Shown here: one piece after another, positions 1 through 10,475 of the stretch
Layout: each line of letters starts with the position of its first letter
How positions within the stretch are numbered: position 1 is the stretch's first letter
DNA from: Saitoella complicata NRRL Y-17804
Taxonomy: Eukaryota; Ascomycota; Saitoellomycetes; Saitoellales; Saitoellaceae
Direction of reading: 5' to 3'
DNA length: 64,000 nucleotides
NCBI RefSeq assembly: GCF_001661265.1
Contig: NW_017566999.1
Span: 372,001 to 436,000 of the forward strand
Program-made: the position numbers and the translations under genes
Notes under the pieces: model-generated
The model's database searches: none
What the model was told of the DNA's origin: nothing
What the model saw: only the letters and a program-made list of their open reading frames with translations

Positions 1-324
1 TCCGAGTGCGCCCAAGGCCTCGGCGGCCTCATGACGGACCATTGGGTCTTCGGATAGGTTCTTGAGGGATAATTGGAGAGGAACCACGGCGGCTTCTTGG
101 CGGGTTTGACCGAGGACGTATGCGAGCTCGTGTTTCAATAATGCTGAATCGTCCTTTAACCCCTCCGCGATGATCTCGATCGCACGTACATTCCCCTCGG
201 TCCCCAACGCCTTCAGCGAGAACAGAGCACGGAACCTCAGAGCTAGCGGGACATCGCCTGATTTGTTCAGGAGGGTTTCCTCCAAGGCATCGAGTGTGCT
301 ATCTCTCGTATCAAGGCCACCCAT
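1..324 (-). CDS. LIA1: Deoxyhypusine hydroxylase, N-terminal part
   Basis: This is the first 108 codons of the HEAT-repeat, di-iron enzyme that hydroxylates deoxyhypusine to hypusine on eIF5A. The frame is open from the ATG at 324 down to the window edge, so the C-terminal half is missing only because the window ends. Visible family signatures are [19 protein letters not shown] near the N-terminus, the metal-ligand motif [10 protein letters not shown], and the HEAT-repeat motif [14 protein letters not shown]. These match the conserved His-Glu pairs of yeast Lia1 and S. pombe Mmd1. The start was chosen as the first ATG ahead of the conserved block; a short upstream exon cannot be excluded. It is divergent from DIB1 with only 147 bp between starts. 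Confidence 0.9.
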   Translation of the reverse strand, partial: MGGLDTRDSTLDALEETLLNKSGDVPLALRFRALFSLKALGTEGNVRAIEIIAEGLKDDSALLKHELAYVLGQTRQEAAVVPLQLSLKNLSEDPMVRHEAAEALGALG

Positions 325-430
325 TTTGTACGAGATCGATTTGTAAGCTTTTCGTTGCCGGAATCCTTTTTTGGCGGAATCGACAACTCACCTGGCTAAT
401 GCACGCGTATTACCACACAGAGAACAGAAA

Positions 431-452
431 GTCTACGTTACGTCTACGTTAC
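431..452. repeat. Perfect 11-bp tandem duplication in the DIB1 leader
   Basis: The unit GTCTACGTTAC occurs twice head to tail, 20 bp upstream of the DIB1 start codon. It lies in the 147-bp shared LIA1/DIB1 intergenic region and may fall in the DIB1 5' leader. No function is assigned. Confidence 0.8.
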
Positions 453-471
453 AGGGCACACACCACCAACC

Positions 472-1555
472 ATGGTATGCCCTCCTTCCTCCTCTTCTTG
501 TTTGTGCTAAGCGTCCACAGTCATACCTCCTCCCTCATCTCAAATCAGGCTGGCACGTCGACCAAGCAATCATGTCCGGTTCGTCCCCCCACGTCCACGT
601 ACGTCCCTCCCCCACCCCCCCCCTTCAGGCTTACTAACACCTCCCTTCCCCCACCACAGAAGAAGACCGCGTAGTCCTCATCCGCTTCGGCCGTGACGCA
701 GATCCAACCTGTATGCGACAAGACGAGGTGTTGTACCGCATCGCCGAAAAAGTCAAGAACTTTGCCGTGATATATTTGGTCGATATCGATGAAGTCCCGG
801 ATTTTAATAAGATGTATGAGTTGTATGATCCGTGTACGGTCATGTTCTTCTTCAGAAAGTACGTTCTTGTTGTGTCGAACCAANNNNNNNNNNNNNNNNN
901 NNNNNNNNNNNNNNNNNNNNNNNNNNNNNNNNNNNNNNNNNNNNNNNNNNNNNNNNNNNNNNNNNNNNNNNNNNNNNNNNNNNNNNNNNNNNNNNNNNNN
1001 NNNNNNNNNNNNNNNNNNNNNNNNNNNNNNNNNNNNNNNNNNNNNNNNNNNNNNNNNNNNNNNNNNNNNNNNNNNNNNNNNNNNNNNNNNNNNNNNNNNN
1101 NNNNNNNNNNNNNNNNNNNNNNNNNNNNNNNNNNNNNNNNNNNNNNNNNNNNNNNNNNNNNNNNNNNNNNNNNNNNNNNNNNNNNNNNNNNNNNNNNNNN
1201 NNNNNNNNNNNNNNNNNNNNNNNNNNNNNNNNNNNNNNNNNNNNNNNNNNNNNNNNNNNNNNNNNNNNNNNNNNNNNNNNNNNNNNCCCCCCCCTCCCCC
1301 CATTTACGAGAGACTGACGATCTGCCAATAGTAAGCATATGATGATCGATTTGGGAACGGGTAATAACAATAAGATTAATTGGGCGTTGGAGGATAAGCA
1401 GGAGATGATCGATATTATTGAGACGGTGTATAAGGGTGCGCGGAAGGGTCGGGGTTTGGTGATTTCGCCGAAGGGTGAGTGCGCGTTGTATCGAAATGGG
1501 TGGAGAATGGCAACTGACGGGTTTTGCAGATTACTCTACGAAGTACAAGTACTAG
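472..1555 (+). CDS. DIB1: U5 snRNP 15 kDa protein Dib1/Dim1 (thioredoxin-like)
   Basis: Dib1 is a thioredoxin-fold subunit of the U4/U6.U5 tri-snRNP needed for pre-mRNA splicing. I join exons 472-474, 521-578, 660-858, 1332-1474 and 1530-1555, giving 142 residues, the same as human Dim1. The protein runs from MSYLLPHLKSGWHVDQAI through VIYLVDIDEVPDFNKMYELY, IDLGTGNNNKINWALEDKQE and the terminal KDYSTKYKY, all near-identical to the family. The first coding exon is only the ATG. Introns 1 and 2 carry good branch points (TGCTAAG, TTACTAAC). Intron 3 (859-1331) contains the 403-base N gap, so its true length is unknown. The reading frame is continuous across every junction. Confidence 0.95.
884..1286. 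other. Assembly gap (403 N) inside DIB1 intron 3
   Basis: An unbroken run of N lies wholly inside an intron. The 3' edge is a run of C residues with one T, suggesting a homopolymer or low-complexity tract that stopped assembly. Open frames that cross the gap are not real. Confidence 0.98.
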
Positions 1556-1843
1556 ACCGGACATGGTGGGACTCTTCCTTGGGTGACTGTTGTGTTGCAT
1601 GTTGGAGGTGGTGAGCTGATGGAGACGAGCTGATGGAGAGGTATTGATCAACGTCGCATCTTTACAGAATGAGTAAAGTCTTGCAACCGATAAATATGTG
1701 GTATTCCCATATCTTACCCTACGCTAAACCTCACCGCAGTCTAACGAAACCATCGTTCATCATCCTTCCCGGTTCCATCCCCTTCCTCCCCATTTTCAAC
1801 CCTCCCCAATCACCTACCATCACCCCAAATTCACAACCCGCGT

Positions 1844-3128
1844 TTAGAGCATCCTAACATAATTCGCCGGAAAAATCCCCTCCCTCCCAGCCTTCCTCCC
1901 CGTCCACCAATCATCCGTCGTCCCAGTCCTCTTGACAATCTCGATAACGTCTCCCTTCGTAAACGACAAATCACCGCTTTGTTCGCCCTCAAACGAAAAT
2001 AGTGCAACTGCTTGTTCGTAGTCCGATACTGGTTCGAAAGCTTCGGGTGCTGGGGCTGGGGCGTAGGAGGGTACCGGTGATGGGGCGGGTGGGGTTGAGA
2101 AGTTGGGTTTGGAGGATGTTGGGCGGCCGGGTGCGGGACCACTTGCCGAGCGGGATGGTGCGTCAGAGTAAGAACTCTTAAACCGTCCCGCGCTCGTCGG
2201 GCTACTGGGTCCATACAAATCATCATCATCAGCCCTCCCCCGATAACCGCTCCCCCGCCCACCAAAACTCGCGGCACTCCCCGCCCTCGACCGCGGTGAT
2301 GGTCGTCCCTCACCATATCCTTCACCTCTCACACCCGCGCCCCAGATCTCGTCATCTTCTTCGTCGTAGATTGGGATGTCGTTGTACATATCCCCATCCG
2401 TCCCCGCTGCATATCCACCTGAGAAGGCTCGAGAGTTAAGGACGCGATAAAGAGATGTCGCGGATTCGGGGGGAGGGACGGTGCCGTTTAGGAGGCGTTT
2501 GGCGGTTACATGGCCGCCGTAAAACTTTTTGTTTGCGTCTCTTCGTTCGATGAGGACTGAGCCCTCTAATGAGACTCCGGCGAAGAGTCCCTTGGTTTTG
2601 GAATATGAGAAAATCGCGGCGACGGCTTTAAAATTCGCGGAGCCGGCGGCTTCTGCGCTGCGTCCCACCGGACCCGCGGCGACACTGATGTTTCCACCTA
2701 GAGTGATACTACCCAACTGCGAGAACGAGTCCACAGCTGCGCGGTTATTAAGAATGAACACAAAATCGGTGATTTCGGCGCCGACTTGGCCGCCAAAGCC
2801 CATTCCTGCTGTTGCGATGGCGGAGGGGGCGGACCAGGAGCCGTCTGGGAGGCGGGCGACGACGAGGCCGGAGCCGACGCGGCCCGAGAAGAGGAAGCCG
2901 GCTATGCTCCTATCGTTAACAACAGTCGTAATGGAAGAAGGAGGGAGAGAGTAGGATACCTTTGATGACGGTGATCACGGCCAGGCCTTTCGCGTTCTGT
3001 AGTACGCTTGGCGGGATCACGGCATTGGGACCATAGGTCTGTTTCGGATCGACGAAGGAGGCGAGGATCTTGCCCACCTTCTTGCACTCGCTGGACATGG
3101 AGAGCGGGATTGGATTGTTGATGCCCAT
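1844..3128 (-). CDS. YSC84: Ysc84/Lsb3-type actin-binding protein with SH3 domain
   Basis: Actin-patch protein of the Ysc84/SH3YL1 family, acting in endocytosis by binding actin and, through the SH3 domain, Las17/WASP-type partners. Exons 2960-3128 and 1844-2901 (complement) give 408 residues. The start MGINNPIPLSMSSECKKVGK is the canonical N-terminus. The SYLF/Ysc84 domain fills roughly residues 1-200, with KAGFLFSGRVGSGLVVARL spanning the splice junction. A Ser/Gly/Pro-rich linker follows. The C-terminal SH3 domain holds ALFSFEGEQSGDLSFTKGD, the WW of the specificity pocket (DDWWTGR) and GIFPANYV. The intron 2902-2959 has a proper donor and acceptor. The gene is divergent from the CUE2-like gene and convergent with DIB1. 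Confidence 0.93.
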
Positions 3129-3214
3129 GCTGGCTTGACTTGGCCTGTTGCGATTTTGTCGAATGGCCGACGATGCCTTCTCGGTACCCGGAGACGCTGT
3201 GCGAGCGCGCTGCC

Positions 3215-3278
3215 GTGCATGGACGTGCATGGACGTATACCCCGCCGATCGTGGGCCGATCGTCGTCGAATGTCGAAT
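3215..3278. repeat. Three consecutive micro-duplications in the YSC84/CUE2 promoter
   Basis: GTGCATGGAC is repeated at 3215-3224 and 3225-3234. GCCGATCGT is repeated at 3244-3252 and 3255-3263. GTCGAAT is repeated at 3265-3271 and 3272-3278. All lie within the 198-bp divergent intergenic region. They could be paired binding sites or slippage products. Confidence 0.75.
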
Positions 3279-3326
3279 CGATACAGGGAGCTGAAGAGAG
3301 CAGAGAAGCAGCATACATCCCGGCGA

Positions 3327-4943
3327 ATGGCAGCGGAAGACATGCAACAGGAGCTGCAGGTTGCTGCCAACGAGGAGATCCTGTCAAAGAGATAGGCTGA
3401 CTGGGACAACAGGCTCTTTTCCCGCTCCTCGATACGGCCCTCATCGCCGCTATCGCAAACGAGTCAGACGACATAGAAAGCGCAAAGGAGATTCTCGAGG
3501 TGCTCAACGCAGAAGCTGTAGCGGATGGTTTAGATGCACCGGTGAATGATCTCCATTGGAGCGAGACGAGTGAGGAGCTGGCCGGATCGACGGCGACGAG
3601 TAGTGCGTTGAGCCTCGGAGCATTGGAGGATTTGAATTTGGATGATGCAGGGTATGAACTCTAACAGCTGCAAAAGGGAAGTGTGAGAGCGGACAGCTGA
3701 CAGCGTGTTTGGCAGTGACCTCGACCACGAAGCCCTTTCATTTCTGGTCTTGTCCTTCCCGAAACAGAAACTCGCCAATTTAAAGATCGCTCTCCGAAAA
3801 TGCAATGGCGACGTCGTCCGCGCCGTCGACGAACTCCTCAACAAAGAACTCCTCGACCAAGAAAAAGAAATCGAGGGTCTTCCTCAATCAGGCACCGTAG
3901 ACGACCTCTTTGTCGGCGACGGACTCCCACGACGAAAAGGAAAGAAGAAGAAGCACGTGCATGATACTTCTCCTACTGAGGACGAGTCCGTACAGAATGG
4001 CTCTTCCTGGGAGCGGTTTGGGATTGAGGTGGAGTGGCTAACAAAGCATTTGCATTTACCACGCGAGAAGGTAACGTCGGCATACCACGCCGCCTCATCA
4101 TCCCTTCCCGCTGCCCTACGTACCCTCCTCTCCCTTCCCCGTGACGAAGCGTCTGAAATATGCGCAAGAGAGGATTACATACAGAATCTAGTAACACTAG
4201 AACGGTCGCACGGTATGGTCACTACGGAAACGTGTACGAACATCCTGGTTGCGGCGCATGGAGACATGGAAACCGCGACCTCCATTGCCAACATTCTCCA
4301 ACGCTCAGCGACGGCACCAAGGGGGTCGAGTACGACGTCTTCAGCCACCGTCTCCGGAACTTCAACGCCTCGCAAAACCCCTGCCACCACCCAAACCAAA
4401 TCCTACGCCGCCGCCTCCTTGATCGACGAAGATGACATCCGCAATCCCGCACAAGTTCGAGCTCTTGCACAGGAATATGCCGCAAAAAGAGATGCCGCAT
4501 ACCGCCAAGCCGCCCTCGCCTTCAAACGCGGCAAAAGCGACCATCTCCTCGGCGGCGCAACGTCGTATTACTCAGACCTCGGTCGATCATATGACGCAAA
4601 ATTTCGGAAATGGCAGCAACTCGCCGCGACATCGCATGTCGCCTCCAACTCGACCGCGAACAGGATTGATTTGCATGGTGTTTCTGTGCAGGAAGCACTC
4701 GTGATAACTAAGGAGGCAGTGACGCAATGGTGGTCGCGGACGAAAGTGATGGAGTATAAGACGCATGATGTGGGAGCGGGGGCGTTGTGGATTATCACTG
4801 GTGTGGGAAATCATTCCGAGGGGGGCGAGGCGAGGTTGGGTCCGGCTGTGAGGAGGTGGTTGGAGAGGGATGGGTGGGTTGTTAAGGGGGGAGGGAAGGG
4901 GAGTTTGGTTGTTACGGGGGTGGTGAAGATGGGGAAGAAGTGA
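3327..4943 (+). CDS. CUE2: Cue2-like CUE and Smr-domain endonuclease
   Basis: Likely orthologue of yeast Cue2, the Smr-domain endonuclease that cuts mRNA at collided ribosomes in no-go decay. Exons 3327-3359, 3413-3651 and 3716-4943 give 499 residues. An N-terminal CUE domain begins LQALFPLLDTALIAAIANES. A second helical CUE-like segment follows (SFPKQKLANLKIALRKCNGD). The C-terminal Smr domain carries the catalytic-type DLH in RIDLHGVSVQEALV, then ITGVGNHSEGG and the closing LERDGW segment. The small first exon was set by the ATG at 3327; a start farther upstream in the same frame (about 3273) is possible. The Smr assignment is firm; the Cue2 name rests on CUE plus Smr architecture. Confidence 0.85.
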
Positions 4944-5182
4944 ACAGGATTGAGGGAAGGGAAAAGCGTGGCTGGATTGGAGTTTGGGTGGGGCATGGCG
5001 TCGATATAAGGTTACAGGATCTTTTTGGCATGTGAAAGGTGACCTTTTTTGGAAGATACGGTTTTGGACGGGATATACTGGAGAAAATTTGCTACGGGGA
5101 TCTTGAAATAATCAGATAGTTTTGATTTCAACGAGCTAGAGTGCGAGTTGCTCGACCCCTTAGGACGTCCCATCGCATTCCA

Positions 5183-8100
5183 TCAAGGTAAATCCTCGGC
5201 AATGAACCCAAACATGCTCTTGACACTTCCACTCCCCCTTCTCTCGCTCAACCCAGGCAATATCGCAGCACTGCTCAAACTCCCACTGAACTTAATCTCC
5301 GGACTAGGATCATTAACCGTAATCATCGTATCCCCACTCCCCCTTCGACTTGACCTCTGCCAAAGCTTCACACTAGCCTCATCATAAAACGCCGACAACT
5401 TCTCCGAATCCCCCACGAACGCCAGAAACTCATTCCGCAACTGATCCGGATCCGGAGAGCCTGCCAAGGCACGTCTATCCCCACTCGCTTGTCGAGATGC
5501 GAAAATACGGTTCGTGAGCCAGTATATTTGGCCGTCGTCGTCGATTTGGGTGAACGCGATACCGGAGCGGTGGATGTATTGGCAGTATTTGTAGGAGGGT
5601 TTGCCCCAGGAATATCGGACGTCGACGTTTGCGGGGAAGGAGGAGGCTGAGACGTGGTCGAGGATGAATCCGAAGTGTTTTAGGAGTTGGATTTGGTAGA
5701 ACATCGGTTCGATCACTGAGACGTCTGAGCCTGGCGTTCCTGGCTGTTGGCCGAGCTCCTGCGGGATTGAGGGGGGATCGAGAGCGAGCTTGATCTTCAA
5801 CGCCGTCTGCAATGGGTTAAGACTGGTGACCGAGGAAATTTCCGTTAATGGGGCTTCCACGAGACGCAGTCCGTACTTCTCAGCTGTCCTGGCCCACATC
5901 TGCAATGTATCTTCGATAAGCTTCGATGTGACGTTTAGCCACTCCAGGCGAACGTGGTAACAGTTCTCAGGGTTCACTATGCGGTCGTAATGCAACGTAA
6001 CAATCTCAGGTCTAAAAGACTTGCGCTGCGGATCCACATCGTACCGCATAATGGTAGACAAATCGATCCTCGGTTTGATGCGCACGGGCGCTGGAGAACT
6101 CGTAACGCCCTTACCGGAAGACTCACCAAACATACCACCGAGGCTTGACTGAGACGGAACCACGTCAGTTGTCTGGAATTTGAAAAGGGGGGGAGGACGC
6201 TCTGAAACTGGCGTGCTCACCGTAGAAGGGGCTTTGCGCAGACCGAACCATCCTTTGCTTGGTTTTGATTTGGCGTATTCCGATCGAAGGTGGTAGAAGT
6301 AGTGACCGTCAAGAAACTGATGGCGTTTCTCACAGTGCTCGAACAGGCCGGCTGTTTGTAGCTCGTTCCCGTATTCCACCGCCTCTTCTCGGGTGTGAAC
6401 GTCGATGAAGTTTTGCAACAGCCAATTGACGAAGTCGCTTCCGATGAAGACATTCTCGTATGTTCTGAAATGCCAGCGCCTATCCTGCATTCGGATGCCC
6501 TTTTCTCCTTGCATTTCTTGTGCGAGGGTGGATAATGACATGTTCTCCTTCTTTAATCGCTCAGAGCCGATGAGCAGGGCCGGCTTTCTAGATAGGGTCG
6601 TCACATCACCGCTAAGTAGAGTTTCCAACTCTTGTCGGACGAAAACCTGCGGATCAAGCGTAGTGAATACAAGATCAAGGACATTAACATCCTTGACCTT
6701 CTTTGCTTTCTGAGTACGACGTTCCTCAGGAGCCAGCCACTGTCCTTTCTGGAAGATCTCGCTAAGTTTGTAAATGCCAGCAAGATGCAACTCCTCGTCG
6801 TTGAGCTCTTCAGTGTTTTGTGGGCCGATACCAGCATTCTTCGGAGGATCAAAGGGAATAAGGACGAACCGAGCACGCCAATATCGCGCAGCGTCTGTCA
6901 GACGATCCTCATAGCCAGCTAACAACTGGTCCACGTAATTCCAGTTGTACATGTCAGCCTTGGGGTATCGGAAATCGACGTCTGCGGATGTGTACGTGGA
7001 GTCGAAGACGTGTGCAATGTTGCAATGATAGCTCACATCAGGCACGTCCGCAGCTGCACGTACATATCGCTTCACCTCGATGTTATACCCGGAGGACTCT
7101 GCGGTGATGCGATGAATGTGATTGCCCATCGACAAATAAACAACCGACCCAAGTTCACTAAGCGGTCCTTCGGTCATCCCTACCATGAACTCCCTAGTTG
7201 GCTGTTGGTTCTGGTTTGCGGCAGCAACAGTCACCACGATCTGAAAGCCCTGACTCAAACGGACCGTAATCATCTCCGTCATCAAATCCCTTTGGTTCAT
7301 GTCTTCATCCGGATCAATGGTGATGACATAAGTGTACTCTCGGAACTCATTCTTCAGTTCTTCATCAGAAGGAAAGTACTCTGTTGTCAGCGGTAACGAG
7401 GCCGGTGTACACATTGACTTCCACTTCACACTCGCTACACTCAGCGGACGTGGGAAAACATGTTGCCACCTTCGCCAGTGCGAGTTGAGTGTCAGTACAT
7501 TCTTGCTCGGGTTCGAGGGGTTCACGATCTTCTGCCATGGGTCATGAACCAATTTCGCAACATTTTTGTCGGCTGGTTTGAGCGGCGGTGCCGGACTACC
7601 TGATCGCTCCCTCCTCATGGCTAAACCACCTATACCACCAGCAGCAGCTCTTCGACTCAGTGATCTTGCTGGTGAAATCAGTCTGTCGGCATTGTTGGCA
7701 TTGCTCTGAAGATACTTTGCGGCTGACTTTGCCAAGGCCTCCTTTATGATGATCGGCTGGACTGATGAGCCTCGGTTGGTCACTTGCAACGTGCCCTTAG
7801 GCGTTGTGCTCGGCGACTTAAACCGTCGAGAGAAGATCGTGTCGCTCGCACTACTAGCAGGAGACGCAGTCACTGTGGCCGTCGCAGCTGTAGCTATCGC
7901 CGTCGACAAACTGAGCAAACTAGGAGCAGGCCTGATCTTTGATATTTGTCGGGTCAGCCTGGGCCTTTGCGGGCTTGTTCCCCTGGGCTTCGAGAACACT
8001 GTAGGATACGGTTCTCCACCGATTGGTGACGCGTCTTCACTCCCTGGGTCTGTGTCGTCTTCGCTGGAGAGTCCCGGACTTCTCAACGGACTAGGTAATG

Positions 8101-10274
8101 GCACATGCATCGACGATAGTCGAGGTGCAGCAAACGTTGGGTCACCAGTCAAAGTCAACGGCGTCTTCAGCTGTGCCTTGCTCCGCTTTCGTCTCTGTCT
8201 CCGCTCTTCCAGCACGACCTCCCATCTCTTGTCCTTCTTCGCTTGTTTCACGGCCTCCGAATGCCTAAAACTCGTACCGAACGACAACTCATCTTCTGCA
8301 TCCGCTTTCCTCAATAGATCGTCTTCCCCTTCGTCTTGCGGCATCGCACTTCGCGAACTGATAAGTGACGAGGACAGACTCTTTCCGGCCGCATCAGCAT
8401 GACGCTTCTGGTCTTTCTCTGTCCTCTTTCGAACTTTCTCCAGAACCTTTTCCGCAGCTTCAACCGGTCTGAACGCAAGGTCATCATACAAGTCCATAAA
8501 TGCCTTTTTCCTTCTCTTCTTGTGTTCGTCATCCTCACCCTCAAACGTGACCCCCATCTGCGATTCTTTCCACAGCCGATCTTCATGCAAATATGCAATA
8601 GCAATACTCGACAACTCGTTCTCCATAATTCCCATCATCTGTAGCTCATGCATCTTACATCTTGGCACAAACTCGGTCCTCCTTCCACGCAGGTGTCGGG
8701 GAAGACCTATGTTTGCAAGCGTCGCTGTCGAATTATCCCTTGACCAGAAGGAGATATCGCACCATCTAGGCATAGCAAACAACCTCTTGTTTGTCTGGAA
8801 GGGAAGCGAGCGTAGTGTGCTCGTCGTACTCATGTAACTCTGTGCTGTGAAGCTGCCAATCACCACTCCTCCCTTTTGATCCTTGTCATCTTTCGCGTCT
8901 CCCTCCTCATCATCTGGTGCCTTGTATTTGAACAACGGTACGCTGTGTAAAGGCATCTTGCTCACACACACCAAATCAATAGCGATTCCATTCTGCGCAA
9001 GCGTCTCTGTTGTCAACCGTAGCATATCACCGTCAACCTCAAACTGGCCAGTACCGGGACTGACGATAACCAAACTGATACCAGTACGCAGTAAATCACG
9101 GTCAACATAATCCCGCGTAAACTGATACGCAGCAACATTGATCGCCTCCAATATCGGTCCCTGGAGCGCATACGACATCCGCCCCAAGATCATGGACGAC
9201 CCATCCGGTAGCGTTTGTGTCAAAACTTCGGCCGGGAATGTGTGAAACTGCTTTTTCAGTTCTGCCAGAGCTGCTGCCCAATTATCACTGCTCACGTTAT
9301 CAACAACGACACGGAAGAAATCCGAATAGCCCTTATGTCGCTGTTCGTGCCATCCGCCTGCAGTACGCCAATCTGGTCGGCCATCTCCCGAATCCATGGG
9401 TCTCCGTATCATACACAGAGGCGCATGATCATAGATTACTCGTGTAAACAACACGATAGAGACCAGATGATGCGCACCAATACTCTTCCATCTCTTGAAT
9501 AACTGCGGCAAGAAACCATCCACAGCCTTTCCATACAAGACTTCACCATCCTCCTCAAACTCCCACATCTCGCGACTCATCTGGATAAAGATGCTGTACC
9601 GTGCAGACTCACTACGGAAAATCGGTTTTGTATGTTCTGTGACATATGCGCTGTCCATGATTTCCCCTTTGACGTAGATGCTTTTGATGGATGTTCGGAT
9701 CGAGGTCTGTGAGGATACGCTCTGGTTCGTGTGGATTGTCGTGTTGAGGAGGGATCGTGAGAGGCGGTACATGTCGGATCTGGAAATATACTGGTCGCGA
9801 AAGAAAAGCTCGACATAATCAGCCGAGACAAGTGACTTGGATACCGCGACAATGTTGATAGCCGAACGTGCTTGAAGGTTGAAAAGATTCGCTATCGCAG
9901 ACGAAACCGAGATCTGTAGGGTCGGAGGTCAACTTCCAAAGCACGCTTACCTCCGTATCGCACCGCACCTGCAAATTCGTCCGACTCCCACTCGTTCTCC
10001 CCATGCTCGCAACATGCTGCGCTGCCTTCCCCTCACCCAATCTCGTCTCCTCCCTCGCATCCCGACTATTCTCCTTCGAAATAAACAAATAAAAGCCTTT
10101 TGCGCCAGCTTTACTCCGTCCAGATTCTGCGCTTCCCGGTCGAGAACTATTCGCACTCTCGGGTCGAATTTCGTAGAGTTGGCCGGCGCGGAGATTGGGG
10201 ATTGCTTCGTAGTTGAGGATGATCTCTTGTGAGGAGAAGGAGGGGTCGTGGACCCATAAGGTCGGAGGAGTCAT
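5183..10274 (-). CDS. IML1: Iml1/DEPDC5, GATOR1 (SEACIT) subunit
   Basis: Large vacuolar-membrane regulator, subunit of the SEACIT/GATOR1 complex (with Npr2 and Npr3) that acts as GAP toward Gtr1 and restrains TORC1 when amino acids are scarce. Exons 9951-10274 and 5183-9913 (complement) give 1684 residues. Exon 1 starts MTPPTLWVHDPSFSSQEI. The conserved core YVELFFRDQYISRSDMYRL lies near residues 140-160, and a segment VSPGTGQFEVDGD marks the following domain. A DEP domain sits at roughly 1230-1320 (FIGSDFVNWLLQNFID, then GLFEHCEKRHQFLDGHYFY). A C-terminal conserved block includes VDVRYSWGKPSYKYCQYIHR. The single intron is only 37 bp. Long Ser/Pro-rich stretches separate the domains. Confidence 0.93.
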
Positions 10275-10475
10275 CTTGTCTGGATCATGGGGTTGTCGAG
10301 GGAGTGTTTGGGGGGTACGGTAAGTTCACGTTGACGTTCGGCAGCTGGTCTTGCATACGGATCTCGGTTCGCACGTGCAGTCTGTGGGGTGCAGCTGATA
10401 GGGACGATGAGGGTAGATAACCTTTAGAGATTGATCATAGCAATATGGATAGAATTATTATATGGTTCTAGGCAG

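Noticed and set aside
545-1370. Several open frames crossing the N gap
   Set aside because: They exist only because N codons contain no stops. The region is introns and exons of DIB1.
5183-9772. Starting Iml1 at the internal methionine at 9772
   Set aside because: The conserved segment YVELFFRDQYISRSD lies upstream and joins through a 37-bp intron to a 108-codon first exon.
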